Translations under genes and position numbers: made by a program
The notes under the pieces: generated by a model
Told to the model about the DNA's origin: nothing
Databases searched by the model: none
What the model saw: the letters and a program-made list of their open reading frames with translations, nothing else
NCBI GenBank assembly: GCA_900541475.1
Contig: UQJV01000010.1
Coordinates: 1-46,369 of the forward strand
Direction: 5' to 3'
Source of the DNA: an uncultured Collinsella sp.
GTDB lineage: Bacteria; Actinomycetota; Coriobacteriia; Coriobacteriales; Coriobacteriaceae
DNA length: 46,369 nt
Shown: piece by piece, positions 38,993 through 46,369 of the stretch
Numbering within the stretch: position 1 is the stretch's first letter
Layout: each line of letters opens with the position of its first letter

Positions 38993-40555
38993 TCAGTCAA
39001 ACTGAGTAACATCGATCAGGCGATGCGCCAGCGAAAGGTCACTCTCGATGGGCACGAATTCGTCGCCCACATGCATGAGCTCCTCGTCGCCCTTGGCAAG
39101 CAACAACACAATCGTGGGCGCATCGGGGTTGATGCACTCCTCGCGTGCCGCCTTAAAGGCCGCGTGCACTGCCGCCTCGCGATCAAGAATAATCTTGTTC
39201 GGGGTGTCATCGGGGACATTTTCCGCGAGCTCACGACAGACCTTCATCGGGTCTTCGCGAGCGGGGTCCTCGTTGGTAAAAATCATCAGGTCGGAATACG
39301 GTGCGGCCTCGCGCGGTAATTGCTCGCGGCGCTCCTGAGCCTTGCCGCCGGCGGCGCCAAACAGCGCAATGACAGGGCTGGCGGGAAACGCACGTTTGAC
39401 CGACGAGAACAGCGAACGGAATGAAAGCTGGTTGTGCGCGTAGTCCACGACGCAGACCACACGACCGTCCTTCGACTCCACAACCTCCATGCGACCGGGC
39501 ACGCGGAATTTGGAAAGGCCCTCTTTGATGGCGTCGATGCCAATGCCAATCTCGCGCGCGGCGGCAATTGCCACCAGCGCGTTTTCCACGTTAAAATCGC
39601 CCGCGATACCCAGCAGAATCTTCTCCCCCGCCGCGGACTCATCTGCGCTCAGGCCATGCAAGTTAAACTCGATGTTAAAGCCAACCATGCGCACGTCGCT
39701 TACCCACAGGCTAGCCTCAGGATGCTCAACGCCAACGGTCACGAGGCGCTCGGCCGTCGATGCCGCCTCGAGCACGCGATTGACCTCGTCGGTGCCAAGA
39801 TTGACCACGGCTGTTTTTGCCTGGTCGAAAATCCTGAGCTTGCTCTCAAAATAATCCTCAAACGTAGGGTGCTCGATAGGCGAAATGTGATCGCGACCGA
39901 TATTGAGGAAACACGCAACGTCAAAGGGCAGGTTCTCGACGCGCTGGTACTTGAGCGCTTGGCTCGAGACTTCCATAACCATAAACTGACGGCCGGACGT
40001 ACGGCAATTGGCGATATGGCGCCAGACCTCGGGGGCCTCGGGCGTAGTGTTGGTACTCTCGTAGCACTCGACACCATCGTCGGTGCTCACCGAGCCAATC
40101 ATGCCGCAGGACTTGCCCGCCGCCTTGATGATGGACTGGAGCATGAAGGCCGCCGTGGTCTTGCCCTTGGTGCCGGTAATGCCCACGATCTTAACGTCGC
40201 GATCGGGACGACCGTAAACCTCGGGCGGCAATAGCGCCATCGCCGTACGCACGCTACGAACGACCAGCATGGCCGCACCGTGCTCTTTGCCCAGCGGAGC
40301 AAGCTCGTCTACCAAAGACTCCTCGCACACAAAGGCAACGGCACCGGCGTCGAGCGCCATCGATAGAAACGATGACTTAAAGGAAGCGCCCTTGCAAAAG
40401 AACACATCTCCTACCGCGACCGCGCGGGAATCAAATGAGCAGCCGGTCACAGCTCGGCCGTCGAGGCGCTCAGATCCGCGCAGCTCGCCGCTCTTATTGA
40501 GCAGGTCGGCAAGAGCGGCGACAGTAGTCGTGATCATACGGTCAGATTGGTGCAT
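38993..40555 (-). CDS. murE: UDP-N-acetylmuramoyl-tripeptide synthetase (MurE)
   Basis: 520-aa Mur ligase adding the third, diamino acid to UDP-MurNAc-L-Ala-D-Glu. Motifs: SFDSRAV near 45, ATP loop GITGTKGKTT, STNTTPEA, MEVSSQAL, DYAHN and, in the C-terminal domain, TNEDPAREDP. The last replaces the DNPR motif of meso-DAP enzymes with EDPA, as in Lys/Orn-type ligases. The ATG at 40555 has GAAAGG 6 nt upstream; 38 further upstream codons are unsupported. Confidence 0.94.
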   Translation of the reverse strand: MHQSDRMITTTVAALADLLNKSGELRGSERLDGRAVTGCSFDSRAVAVGDVFFCKGASFKSSFLSMALDAGAVAFVCEESLVDELAPLGKEHGAAMLVVRSVRTAMALLPPEVYGRPDRDVKIVGITGTKGKTTAAFMLQSIIKAAGKSCGMIGSVSTDDGVECYESTNTTPEAPEVWRHIANCRTSGRQFMVMEVSSQALKYQRVENLPFDVACFLNIGRDHISPIEHPTFEDYFESKLRIFDQAKTAVVNLGTDEVNRVLEAASTAERLVTVGVEHPEASLWVSDVRMVGFNIEFNLHGLSADESAAGEKILLGIAGDFNVENALVAIAAAREIGIGIDAIKEGLSKFRVPGRMEVVESKDGRVVCVVDYAHNQLSFRSLFSSVKRAFPASPVIALFGAAGGKAQERREQLPREAAPYSDLMIFTNEDPAREDPMKVCRELAENVPDDTPNKIILDREAAVHAAFKAAREECINPDAPTIVLLLAKGDEELMHVGDEFVPIESDLSLAHRLIDVTQFD

Positions 40556-40751
40556 CTTGAACCTTTCTGGATTATCCGCCGTTAACGGTTTGCATCTCGT
40601 AACAACTTTAACGCACCCGCGAGGATGCGACTTCCCGAGAAACCGTAAAGACACAGCATCGATTAGCAAGGCAGGCCCGCGTCGACACCATACTCACAGG
40701 ACCCATCGATATTGCGTTATGGATTAGCAGTGTACCGAGCCCGATATCGGC

Positions 40752-40757
40752 TATACT
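40752..40757 (+). promoter_or_regulatory. -10 element for tRNA-Val
   Basis: TATACT 11 nt before the mature tRNA 5' end. No good -35 hexamer is seen at 16-18 nt spacing. Confidence 0.4.
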
Positions 40758-40767
40758 CTATGACCGC

Positions 40768-40843
40768 GGGCGATTGGCGCAACGGTTAGCGCAGGTGCTT
40801 TACACGCACAAGGCTGGGGGTTCGAATCCCTCATCGCCCACCA
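40768..40843 (+). tRNA. tRNA-Val (anticodon TAC)
   Basis: 76 nt with encoded CCA. Acceptor GGGCGAT/ATCGCCC, anticodon loop TTTACAC, T-arm GGGGG-TTCGAAT-CCCTC. One anticodon-stem position is a G/A mismatch. Confidence 0.94.
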
Positions 40844-40853
40844 TTGAATTGTT

Positions 40854-40884
40854 AGGCCTCCAGTGATGGAGGCCTTTCTTTTTT
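40854..40884 (+). terminator. tRNA-Val terminator
   Basis: Arms AGGCCTCC/GGAGGCCT (40854-40875) followed by TTCTTTTTT. Confidence 0.9.
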
Positions 40885-40936
40885 GTGCCCGGTGCATGGG
40901 GTTCGAACCCGTCAGCACGTCTGTCACAGAGGCCGT

Positions 40937-41151
40937 GGCCAAAAAATGGCAAAAATGAGTACTGTTACTAATTTTGTAGCAGCGATTTTTGGATATGACT
41001 GGGTAAATCAAGCCTTGAATCAGCAATTTGAAGCCTTCGCTACTAGTTTTCCACTAACATAACTGAACATGTGTGGTCTAACTAATCCTGGCCAGTCGGT
41101 TTGATATGAGATTCAACTGGTGACAGTACTCATATTTGGCATTTTTTGGCC
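40937..41151. mobile_element. 215-bp MITE-like element
   Basis: Terminal inverted repeats of 32 bp (40937-40968 and 41120-41151) match at 29 of 32 positions; each end begins GGCCAAAAAATG. The interior is AT-rich and encodes nothing. AGAGGC occurs just outside both ends (40928-40933 and 41152-41157), though 3 nt away on the left, so it is only a possible target duplication. No transposase is nearby. Confidence 0.6.
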
Positions 41152-41188
41152 AGAGGCTCTCCTGGCCTTTGCAGATTTATGACAAAAA

Positions 41189-41242
41189 GGGTTCCAGACC
41201 GTCCAATGATGCATCAAATGACGCACTGACAATCTGGAACCC
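41189..41242 (-). terminator. arginine operon terminator
   Basis: Perfect 10-bp arms GGGTTCCAGA/TCTGGAACCC with a long loop that contains TGATGCATCA, followed on the - strand by TTTTTGTC. It lies 27 nt past the argD stop. Confidence 0.75.
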
Positions 41243-41269
41243 GTTCAAACTGGCTATGTTTTACTCTCG

Positions 41270-42553
41270 CTAGGCCAAAACGTCCGACAGAATCTCGATT
41301 AGGCTGTCCACTTCGGCCTCTTCACACACGAGCGGCGGAAGGAAGCGCAGCGTATGTACGCCTGTAGCGTTGATCACGGCACCAGCCCCCAATGCACGGG
41401 CCACAACGTCGTGTGCATCACCCGCAGCATCATCCAAATCGCAGCCGAGCATTAGGCCGCGACCACGCACCTCGGCAACATGCGGCAGCTTGGCAAGCTT
41501 TGTCTCCATATAGGCGCCAACCTTGGCAGCATGCTCGGCATAATCGCCGCGCACAAGCACGGAGAGCGTCGCGGCACACGCCGCAACGGCCAAGCAGCTA
41601 CCACCGAAAGTCGAACCATGATCGCCGGGCTTAAAGACGTCGGCGATTTCCTTCTTTGCCACCACGGCACCCATGGGCACGCCGTCGGCGATACCCTTGG
41701 CAAGGCTCATGATGTCGGGCTCCACGCCATAGGTCTGGAACGCAAACGGCTTACCCGTGCGAAAGATTCCGCACTGGACCTCGTCGGCGATAAGGACGGC
41801 ACCCACCTCGTGCGCCAAGTCGCGCGCCGCGGCCATAAACTCCTCGGTCATGGGATGCACGCCGCTCTCGCCCTGAATCGGCTCGAGCATCACGGCGCAA
41901 ATCTCACTGCCCAACTGCTTAAAGATTGCGCGCAGTTCATCTACATCGTTGGGCGTGCAGGCCACAAAGCCACCAGGCAGCGGGCGGAAACTGTCCTGCA
42001 GCCAATCCTGCATGGTCGCGGCAATGGTCTCGAGCGTACGACCGTGAAAACCGCCGCGCATGCACACGATGGTGTTGCCACCGTTGCCAGCACGCTTGGC
42101 GTACAGACGCGCGAGCTTCATGGAGCCCTCGTTGGCCTCGGCACCGGAATTGGCAAAGAACGTCTCCCACACCTGCTCGCCCGCAGCCGGAGCGCCAAGT
42201 GCCGCCGCCGTGGTCTCGTCGCCAGCGGCAATCGCGTCGGCAAGCACGCGCGCACCATCCGCATCATCGTTAGCGAGTTTGGACAGCAGCGCCGCGACCT
42301 GTCCACGCTGCTCGATGTAGAAGTAATTAGAGACATGCATGAGCTTTTTGGTCTGCGCCTCGAGCGCCGACAGCACTGCCGGATTGCCGTGGCCAAGGCT
42401 GCACACGCCGATGCCGGCAAGAAAATCGAGGTATTCGCGACCATCGTCGCCGGTGAGCTTCATGCCGTGGCCTTCGACAAACTCGACCGGCGAACGGCCA
42501 AAGGTGTGCATGACGTAGTGGGATTCGAGCGATTGTTGTGCTGCAAATGACAT
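41270..42553 (-). CDS. argD: acetylornithine aminotransferase
   Basis: 427-aa PLP-dependent class III aminotransferase converting N-acetylglutamate semialdehyde to N-acetylornithine. NSGAEANEG, GGFHGRT, the cofactor Asp in LIADEVQCG, and the PLP Lys in MSLAKGIADG are seen. It is ~30 residues longer than usual because of an insertion (about residues 85-118, DADGARVLADAI to APAAGEQ) just before NSGAEAN. ATG 42553 has AAAGG 7 nt upstream. Last gene of argCJBD. Confidence 0.95.
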   Translation of the reverse strand: MSFAAQQSLESHYVMHTFGRSPVEFVEGHGMKLTGDDGREYLDFLAGIGVCSLGHGNPAVLSALEAQTKKLMHVSNYFYIEQRGQVAALLSKLANDDADGARVLADAIAAGDETTAAALGAPAAGEQVWETFFANSGAEANEGSMKLARLYAKRAGNGGNTIVCMRGGFHGRTLETIAATMQDWLQDSFRPLPGGFVACTPNDVDELRAIFKQLGSEICAVMLEPIQGESGVHPMTEEFMAAARDLAHEVGAVLIADEVQCGIFRTGKPFAFQTYGVEPDIMSLAKGIADGVPMGAVVAKKEIADVFKPGDHGSTFGGSCLAVAACAATLSVLVRGDYAEHAAKVGAYMETKLAKLPHVAEVRGRGLMLGCDLDDAAGDAHDVVARALGAGAVINATGVHTLRFLPPLVCEEAEVDSLIEILSDVLA

Positions 42554-42621
42554 AAGATACCTTTCGTTAAGCGCCAGGCAGCGCGGACTGCGGGCGTAAT
42601 GGCGTAGCAATTTCGAGCCGG

Positions 42622-43602
42622 CTAGACCGTTTGAAGTTTCTCGACCTCGTCGAGGTTCTCGGTCAGGCGCGCCGCAAAGGTCGAAAGCGGGTGCGGGTGC
42701 GTATCGAACTCGTAGGCCGTCTCGGTGGAATGGATCACGGTGCCGACGCCGGCATCAGTCAGCAACTCAAGCAGCAGCGAATGTGGCGTGGTACCGTTAA
42801 TGATATGGGCGCGGAATACGCCACCGGCAAGCGCATCGACGGCCGCGCGCAGCTTGGGAATCATGCCCTTATCGACCTCGCCACCGTAGAGCATCTCGTT
42901 AACCTCGTCGAGCGTTAGATTGGAGATGAGCGAGTCCTTGTCGCTAAAGTCCTTGTACAGGCCATCGACGTCGGTCAAAAAGATCGCCTTATGCGCGTGG
43001 AGTGCCGCCGCAACGGCGCCGGCGGCGGTATCGGCGTTGATGTTGAAGAAACCGCCGTCCTCCCCCGCCGCGACGGTAGCGACGACGGGGATGTACTCGC
43101 TGTCGAGCAAGCGCTCGATATAGTCGGTGTTGACGTGCGTCACTTTGCCCACGCGACCGAGCTCGGGGTCGAGCGGCTCGGCGATGAGCGTGCCGGCATC
43201 GCTGCCCGACACGCCTACGGCCAAATTACCGTGGTGGTTGATGGCAGCGACCAGCTCCTGGTTAACCTTACCGCCCAGTACCTCGCGCACGATATCCATG
43301 GTCGCCGGCGTAGTCACGCGCTGCCCGTTCTTAAATTCGACGGGAATATCGTAATGGCTCAGCGCCTCGTTGATGGCCTTGCCGCCGCCATGCACAATGA
43401 CGGGGCGCATGCCGATGATCTTGAGCAAAACGATGTCACTCATCACGTCGCGGCGCAGTTGCTCATCGACCATGGCGGCTCCGCCATACTTGATAACGAC
43501 CGTCTTGCCGGTCAGGTTTTTAATCCACGGCAGTGCTTCGAACAGCAGCTGCGCGGTTGCTTCGTTGGATTCGCTCGAACGACAATCACGTGCGAATTTC
43601 AT
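42622..43602 (-). CDS. argB: N-acetylglutamate kinase
   Basis: 326-aa amino-acid kinase catalysing the second step of arginine synthesis. VIKYGGAAM, VHGGGKAIN and the C-terminal sensor region (KLRAAVDALAGGVFRAHIING) are intact. An N-terminal helix of about 25 residues precedes the kinase core, a feature of arginine-inhibited, hexameric NAGKs; feedback inhibition is inferred. GAGG lies 6 nt before the ATG at 43602. Confidence 0.96.
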   Translation of the reverse strand: MKFARDCRSSESNEATAQLLFEALPWIKNLTGKTVVIKYGGAAMVDEQLRRDVMSDIVLLKIIGMRPVIVHGGGKAINEALSHYDIPVEFKNGQRVTTPATMDIVREVLGGKVNQELVAAINHHGNLAVGVSGSDAGTLIAEPLDPELGRVGKVTHVNTDYIERLLDSEYIPVVATVAAGEDGGFFNINADTAAGAVAAALHAHKAIFLTDVDGLYKDFSDKDSLISNLTLDEVNEMLYGGEVDKGMIPKLRAAVDALAGGVFRAHIINGTTPHSLLLELLTDAGVGTVIHSTETAYEFDTHPHPLSTFAARLTENLDEVEKLQTV

Positions 43603-43683
43603 AATCTGCCTCGTCTTTCGTATCGTTATCGCGCCGTGCTCCGCTGTACGCAATTGCGGCAAAATGCGCAGCGTGCCTGGAAT

Positions 43684-44952
43684 CTAGGAACGGTAGTCGC
43701 CGTTAATGGAGATGTACTCGTGCGTGAGGTCGCAGGTCCACACGGTCGCTGCCGCGTCGCCTGCGCCCAGGTCGGCCGAGATCACGATCTCGGGCGCCTC
43801 AAAACGTCGCAGAGCCTCGTCCTCGTCAAAGGGAACGGTCAGACCGTCGCGGCAGACGGGCATGCCCATCATGTCGATGGAAACGTCTTCCTGATTAAAC
43901 TTCACGCCGCACTTGCCAAGCGCCATGGCAACGCGGCCCCAGTTGCAGTCGTGGCCAGCGATGCAGGTCTTGACGAGCGGCGAGTTGGCGACGGCACGGG
44001 CGGCGATATCGGCTTCCTCGTCGTTGGCGGCGCCGGTAACGTTAACCGTCACGAGCTTTGACGCACCCTCGCCATCGGCCGCGATGTTGCGCGCCAGGCT
44101 CTCGCACACCTCGTGCACGGCAAAGGCCAACTCGTCAAAGGCGTCAGTGCCCTCGACGATGGCCTCGGCATCTGCGGCTGCAGCGCCAGAAGCAAGCATG
44201 ATACAGGTGTCGTTGGTCGAGGTATCGGAATCGACTGTCACCTTATTAAAGGTCTGCTTAACGGTCGAGAGCAGTAGGGTGTGGAGCGCCGCCGGCTCGA
44301 CGAGGGCATCGATAGTAATGACCGCGATCATGGTGGCCATATTGGGCATGATCATGCCCGAGCCCTTGCACATGCCACCCACCGTATAAGCGTTGCCCGC
44401 ATGGCCCGCAGCCTCGCTACGATAGCGAACGGCATACTCCTTGGAGTGTGTATCGGTCGTCATGATGGCACGGGCCGCATCGGCACCGCCATGGGCAGAG
44501 AGCGCCTCGTAGGCGGACGGAACGGCCGTCTCAAACGTGTCGATCGGCAGAATCTGTCCAATCACGCCTGTGGATGCAACTAGGATCTGCTGGGGTTCGC
44601 AACCAATGATCTGTGATGCGATGTTGCACGTCTCGCGCGCGCAGGCAAGGCCGGTCTCGCCCGTGGCGGCGTTCGCGTTGCCGGAGTTGATTGAAACACC
44701 GGCGATGATGCCATAGCCCTTGTCCGCACCGCCCAGGTTGGCACGACTCACCTGCACGGGCGCCGCGCAAAAGCGGTTGGTCGTAAACACGCCAGCGCCG
44801 GGACAGGGCTTATCGGGCACGACGAGTGCATAGTCCAAGCGCTCGGGATTCTTCCGGAATCCCGCATGGATGCCCGCAGCCTTAAAGCCGGCCGCTGCCG
44901 TAACGCCGCCCTCGACGGCGCGAATCTTGATATCAATCAGGTCGGTATTCAT
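43684..44952 (-). CDS. argJ: bifunctional ornithine acetyltransferase / N-acetylglutamate synthase
   Basis: 422-aa Ntn-type enzyme that transfers the acetyl group from N-acetylornithine to glutamate, recycling it; a separate argE is then unnecessary. NSGNANAATGETG and the autocleavage site MPNMATMIAVI (cut between Ala and Thr, Thr becoming the nucleophile) are present. The C-terminus ends ISINGDYRS, as in the family. Whether it also uses acetyl-CoA is not decided by sequence. Confidence 0.96.
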   Translation of the reverse strand: MNTDLIDIKIRAVEGGVTAAAGFKAAGIHAGFRKNPERLDYALVVPDKPCPGAGVFTTNRFCAAPVQVSRANLGGADKGYGIIAGVSINSGNANAATGETGLACARETCNIASQIIGCEPQQILVASTGVIGQILPIDTFETAVPSAYEALSAHGGADAARAIMTTDTHSKEYAVRYRSEAAGHAGNAYTVGGMCKGSGMIMPNMATMIAVITIDALVEPAALHTLLLSTVKQTFNKVTVDSDTSTNDTCIMLASGAAAADAEAIVEGTDAFDELAFAVHEVCESLARNIAADGEGASKLVTVNVTGAANDEEADIAARAVANSPLVKTCIAGHDCNWGRVAMALGKCGVKFNQEDVSIDMMGMPVCRDGLTVPFDEDEALRRFEAPEIVISADLGAGDAAATVWTCDLTHEYISINGDYRS

Positions 44953-45087
44953 CGTCCTTACGACTCCTTATATCAAATAAAAAAGCGGGCATCGGCTGGC
45001 ACGCCATACCGGTCGCAACTACTAGACCAGCTTGAAAGCGGCGCCCAACTCGATACCCGACTACCAAATCATTAACAATCGAATGTG

Positions 45088-46158
45088 CTACACCGGGCAC
45101 GCCACTGTAGGCAAGCCTCGTCGCTCGTCAAAACCAAAGACGATGTTGGCGCACTGGACCGCCTGGCCCGCGGCACCCTTGCACAAATTGTCGATAGCGC
45201 CCGTCGCCACCAGCACGCCCGCACGCTTGTTGAGCGCAAGGCCGATCTGGGCGGCATTGGTACCGACGACCGAAGCCGTCTTGGGCTGCTGACCGGCATC
45301 GAGCACGCGCACAAAAGTGCGACCGGCGTAAAACTTCTTGTAATGGTCGACGACATCCTCAAGAGTCAGCGTGTCGAGAGCCTGCGGCGCGAGCGGCAGC
45401 GTCACCGTAGAGAGCAGGCCGCGCTTGAGCGGTGCCAGGTGCGGAGTAAAGACGACGCGGTCGGTCAGGCCCAGAATTTGCTCGATTTCGGGCGTATGGC
45501 GATGCTTGCCCACGCCATAGGCTTCCAGGTTCTCGTCAGCGCTACAAAAATGGGTGCGGGCGTTGCAGGACTTACCAGCACCCGTCACGCCACTAATGGC
45601 ATCGACGATTACGGGGCCGTTCTCGGCCACCCAGCCCGCACGCACGGCAGGAGCGGCCGCAAGGCTCGTTGCGGTGGGATAGCAGCCGGCGCAGGCGACC
45701 AACACGGGCCTGCCAGCGGCATGGCTGGAAGCAGCGGTCTCTAAGTCCTTGCAGAACAGCTCGGGCAGGCCGAAAGCGCGGGTCTTGAGCAACTCGGGGC
45801 TCGTGTGCTCGGCGGCATACCATGCCTCAAAGACGGACGCGTCGCTCAGACGGTAATCGGCCGAAAGATCAAAGCAGGAAACGCCTGCGGCAAGCAGTGC
45901 AGGCACCTGTGCCATGGCAGCCGTGTGCGGCACGGCAAGAAAAACCGCATCGCAGCTCTTGAGCTCGGGGGCGTCATGCGTGGTGAAAACCAGGTCGCTC
46001 ACGCCAGCAAAGCTCGGATACACCGCGGACAGCGGCTGGCCGGCATCGGCGTTGGACGTAATGGCCACAAGTTCAAACTCGGGATGGCCGAACACGAGGC
46101 GAATGAGCTCGGCTCCGGCATATCCAGCCGCGCCGACGATCCCAACCTTCAAAGACAT
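45088..46158 (-). CDS. argC: N-acetyl-gamma-glutamyl-phosphate reductase
   Basis: 356-aa NADPH-dependent reductase. The nucleotide-binding VGIVGAAGYAGAELIRL starts at residue ~5, and the catalytic Cys is in AGCYPTA. SGVTGAGK and HRHTPEIEQ are also typical. AAGGAG precedes the ATG. First gene of argC-argJ-argB-argD; 135 nt without a gene separate it from argJ. Confidence 0.97.
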   Translation of the reverse strand: MSLKVGIVGAAGYAGAELIRLVFGHPEFELVAITSNADAGQPLSAVYPSFAGVSDLVFTTHDAPELKSCDAVFLAVPHTAAMAQVPALLAAGVSCFDLSADYRLSDASVFEAWYAAEHTSPELLKTRAFGLPELFCKDLETAASSHAAGRPVLVACAGCYPTATSLAAAPAVRAGWVAENGPVIVDAISGVTGAGKSCNARTHFCSADENLEAYGVGKHRHTPEIEQILGLTDRVVFTPHLAPLKRGLLSTVTLPLAPQALDTLTLEDVVDHYKKFYAGRTFVRVLDAGQQPKTASVVGTNAAQIGLALNKRAGVLVATGAIDNLCKGAAGQAVQCANIVFGFDERRGLPTVACPV

Positions 46159-46243
46159 ATCAGACTCCTTGTCTGCGATTTATGCACCGATGCGCATTTC
46201 GCGGCGGTTGTTATGAGGTGGTTTGAAACTTTAGCACCAAAAG

Positions 46244-46282
46244 ATGCATGGATACGTAAATGGTTTGCGTGTTCATGCATTG
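46244..46282. promoter_or_regulatory. possible paired ARG boxes upstream of argC
   Basis: Two imperfect palindromic stretches, ATGCATGGATACGTAAAT (46244-46261) and TTGCGTGTTCATGCATTG (46265-46282), are spaced 21 bp centre to centre. ArgR usually binds paired 18-bp boxes spaced 2-3 bp. Half-site matches are partial, so this is tentative. Confidence 0.3.
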
Positions 46283-46333
46283 AAACATTCCCGACACATT
46301 CGCTTGAAGGAATTGACAAATGGAGCGGGCCCC

Positions 46334-46369
46334 GTATTGCCCGGCACCCATAACGGCGCCGGGCAATAC
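46334..46369. terminator. GC-rich terminator hairpin at the window end
   Basis: Perfect 12-bp arms GTATTGCCCGGC/GCCGGGCAATAC with a 12-nt loop. The flank is cut by the window edge, so its direction and gene are unknown. Confidence 0.6.

Larger units (their letters stand above)
40844..41269. other. 426-bp non-coding region between tRNA-Val and argD
   Basis: It holds the tRNA-Val terminator, a short T-arm-like sequence (GGGGTTCGAACCC, 40899-40911), the MITE-like element (40937-41151) and the arg operon terminator (41189-41242). AT-rich relative to its surroundings; no credible gene. Confidence 0.75.

Noticed and set aside
40751..41026. Reverse-strand open frame across tRNA-Val and the MITE-like element
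   Set aside because: Its residues match the usual spurious translation of tRNA antisense sequence and there is no start signal.

Overview
The window reads as chromosome of a high-GC Gram-positive gut actinobacterium of the class Coriobacteriia, most likely Collinsella or a close relative. This is inferred from GC-rich coding sequence, the mixture of Bacillus-like gene clusters (disA-ispD-ispF-cysS-rlmB-yacP, veg-ispE, murI-rph-rdgB) with a Lys/Ala-rich SecE and a non-DAP-type MurE signature, and many short dispersed palindromes. No phage, conjugative element, rRNA operon, IS transposase or CRISPR array is visible.

Layout. 1-3.8 kb (+): an MscS-type channel, then a two-gene unit (a cytoplasmic ParB-like/BMP fusion and a metallophosphoesterase) bracketed by two copies of one 39-bp palindrome. 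3.8-8.4 kb (-): translation cluster tRNA-Tyr/Thr/Met-tuf, rpmG-tRNA-Trp-secE-nusG-rplK-rplA, with two matching promoters. 8.4-13 kb: a beta-glucoside cassette (RpiR regulator, phospho-beta-glucosidase, PTS EIIBC) between tRNA loci and flanked by related short repeats. 13-14.7 kb: tRNA-Thr and a single-chain HTH/HipA-like kinase behind a large inverted repeat. 14.7-20.3 kb (-): yacP, rlmB, cysS, ispF, ispD, disA (RNA turnover and modification, isoprenoid and c-di-AMP synthesis). 20.5-23.1 kb (+): mntP manganese exporter and a hipBA toxin-antitoxin pair with a perfect inverted-repeat operator. 23.1-30.1 kb (-): pepD, clpC, a DUF2798 membrane protein and a ThrE-like exporter. 30.5-33.7 kb (-): lysS with a C-terminal tRNA-binding domain, greA, tatA, tRNA-Pro. 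33.7-40.6 kb (-): ispE, veg, dtd, rdgB, rph, murI, a HAD phosphatase and murE. 40.8 kb: tRNA-Val followed by a MITE-like element. 41.2-46.2 kb (-): arginine operon argC-argJ-argB-argD.

How it fits together. Most of the window is housekeeping: translation, tRNA charging and proofreading, peptidoglycan precursors (murE, murI), MEP-pathway isoprenoids (ispD, ispE, ispF), nucleotide-pool cleaning, and ornithine/arginine synthesis. Accessory content is the beta-glucoside cassette, two unrelated HipA-fold kinase loci, the BMP/phosphoesterase pair and the repeats. The most unusual signal is non-coding: a ~100-nt imperfect hairpin present twice (3625-3724 and 16482-16583), whose copies differ by compensatory base changes and keep the same purine internal loops.
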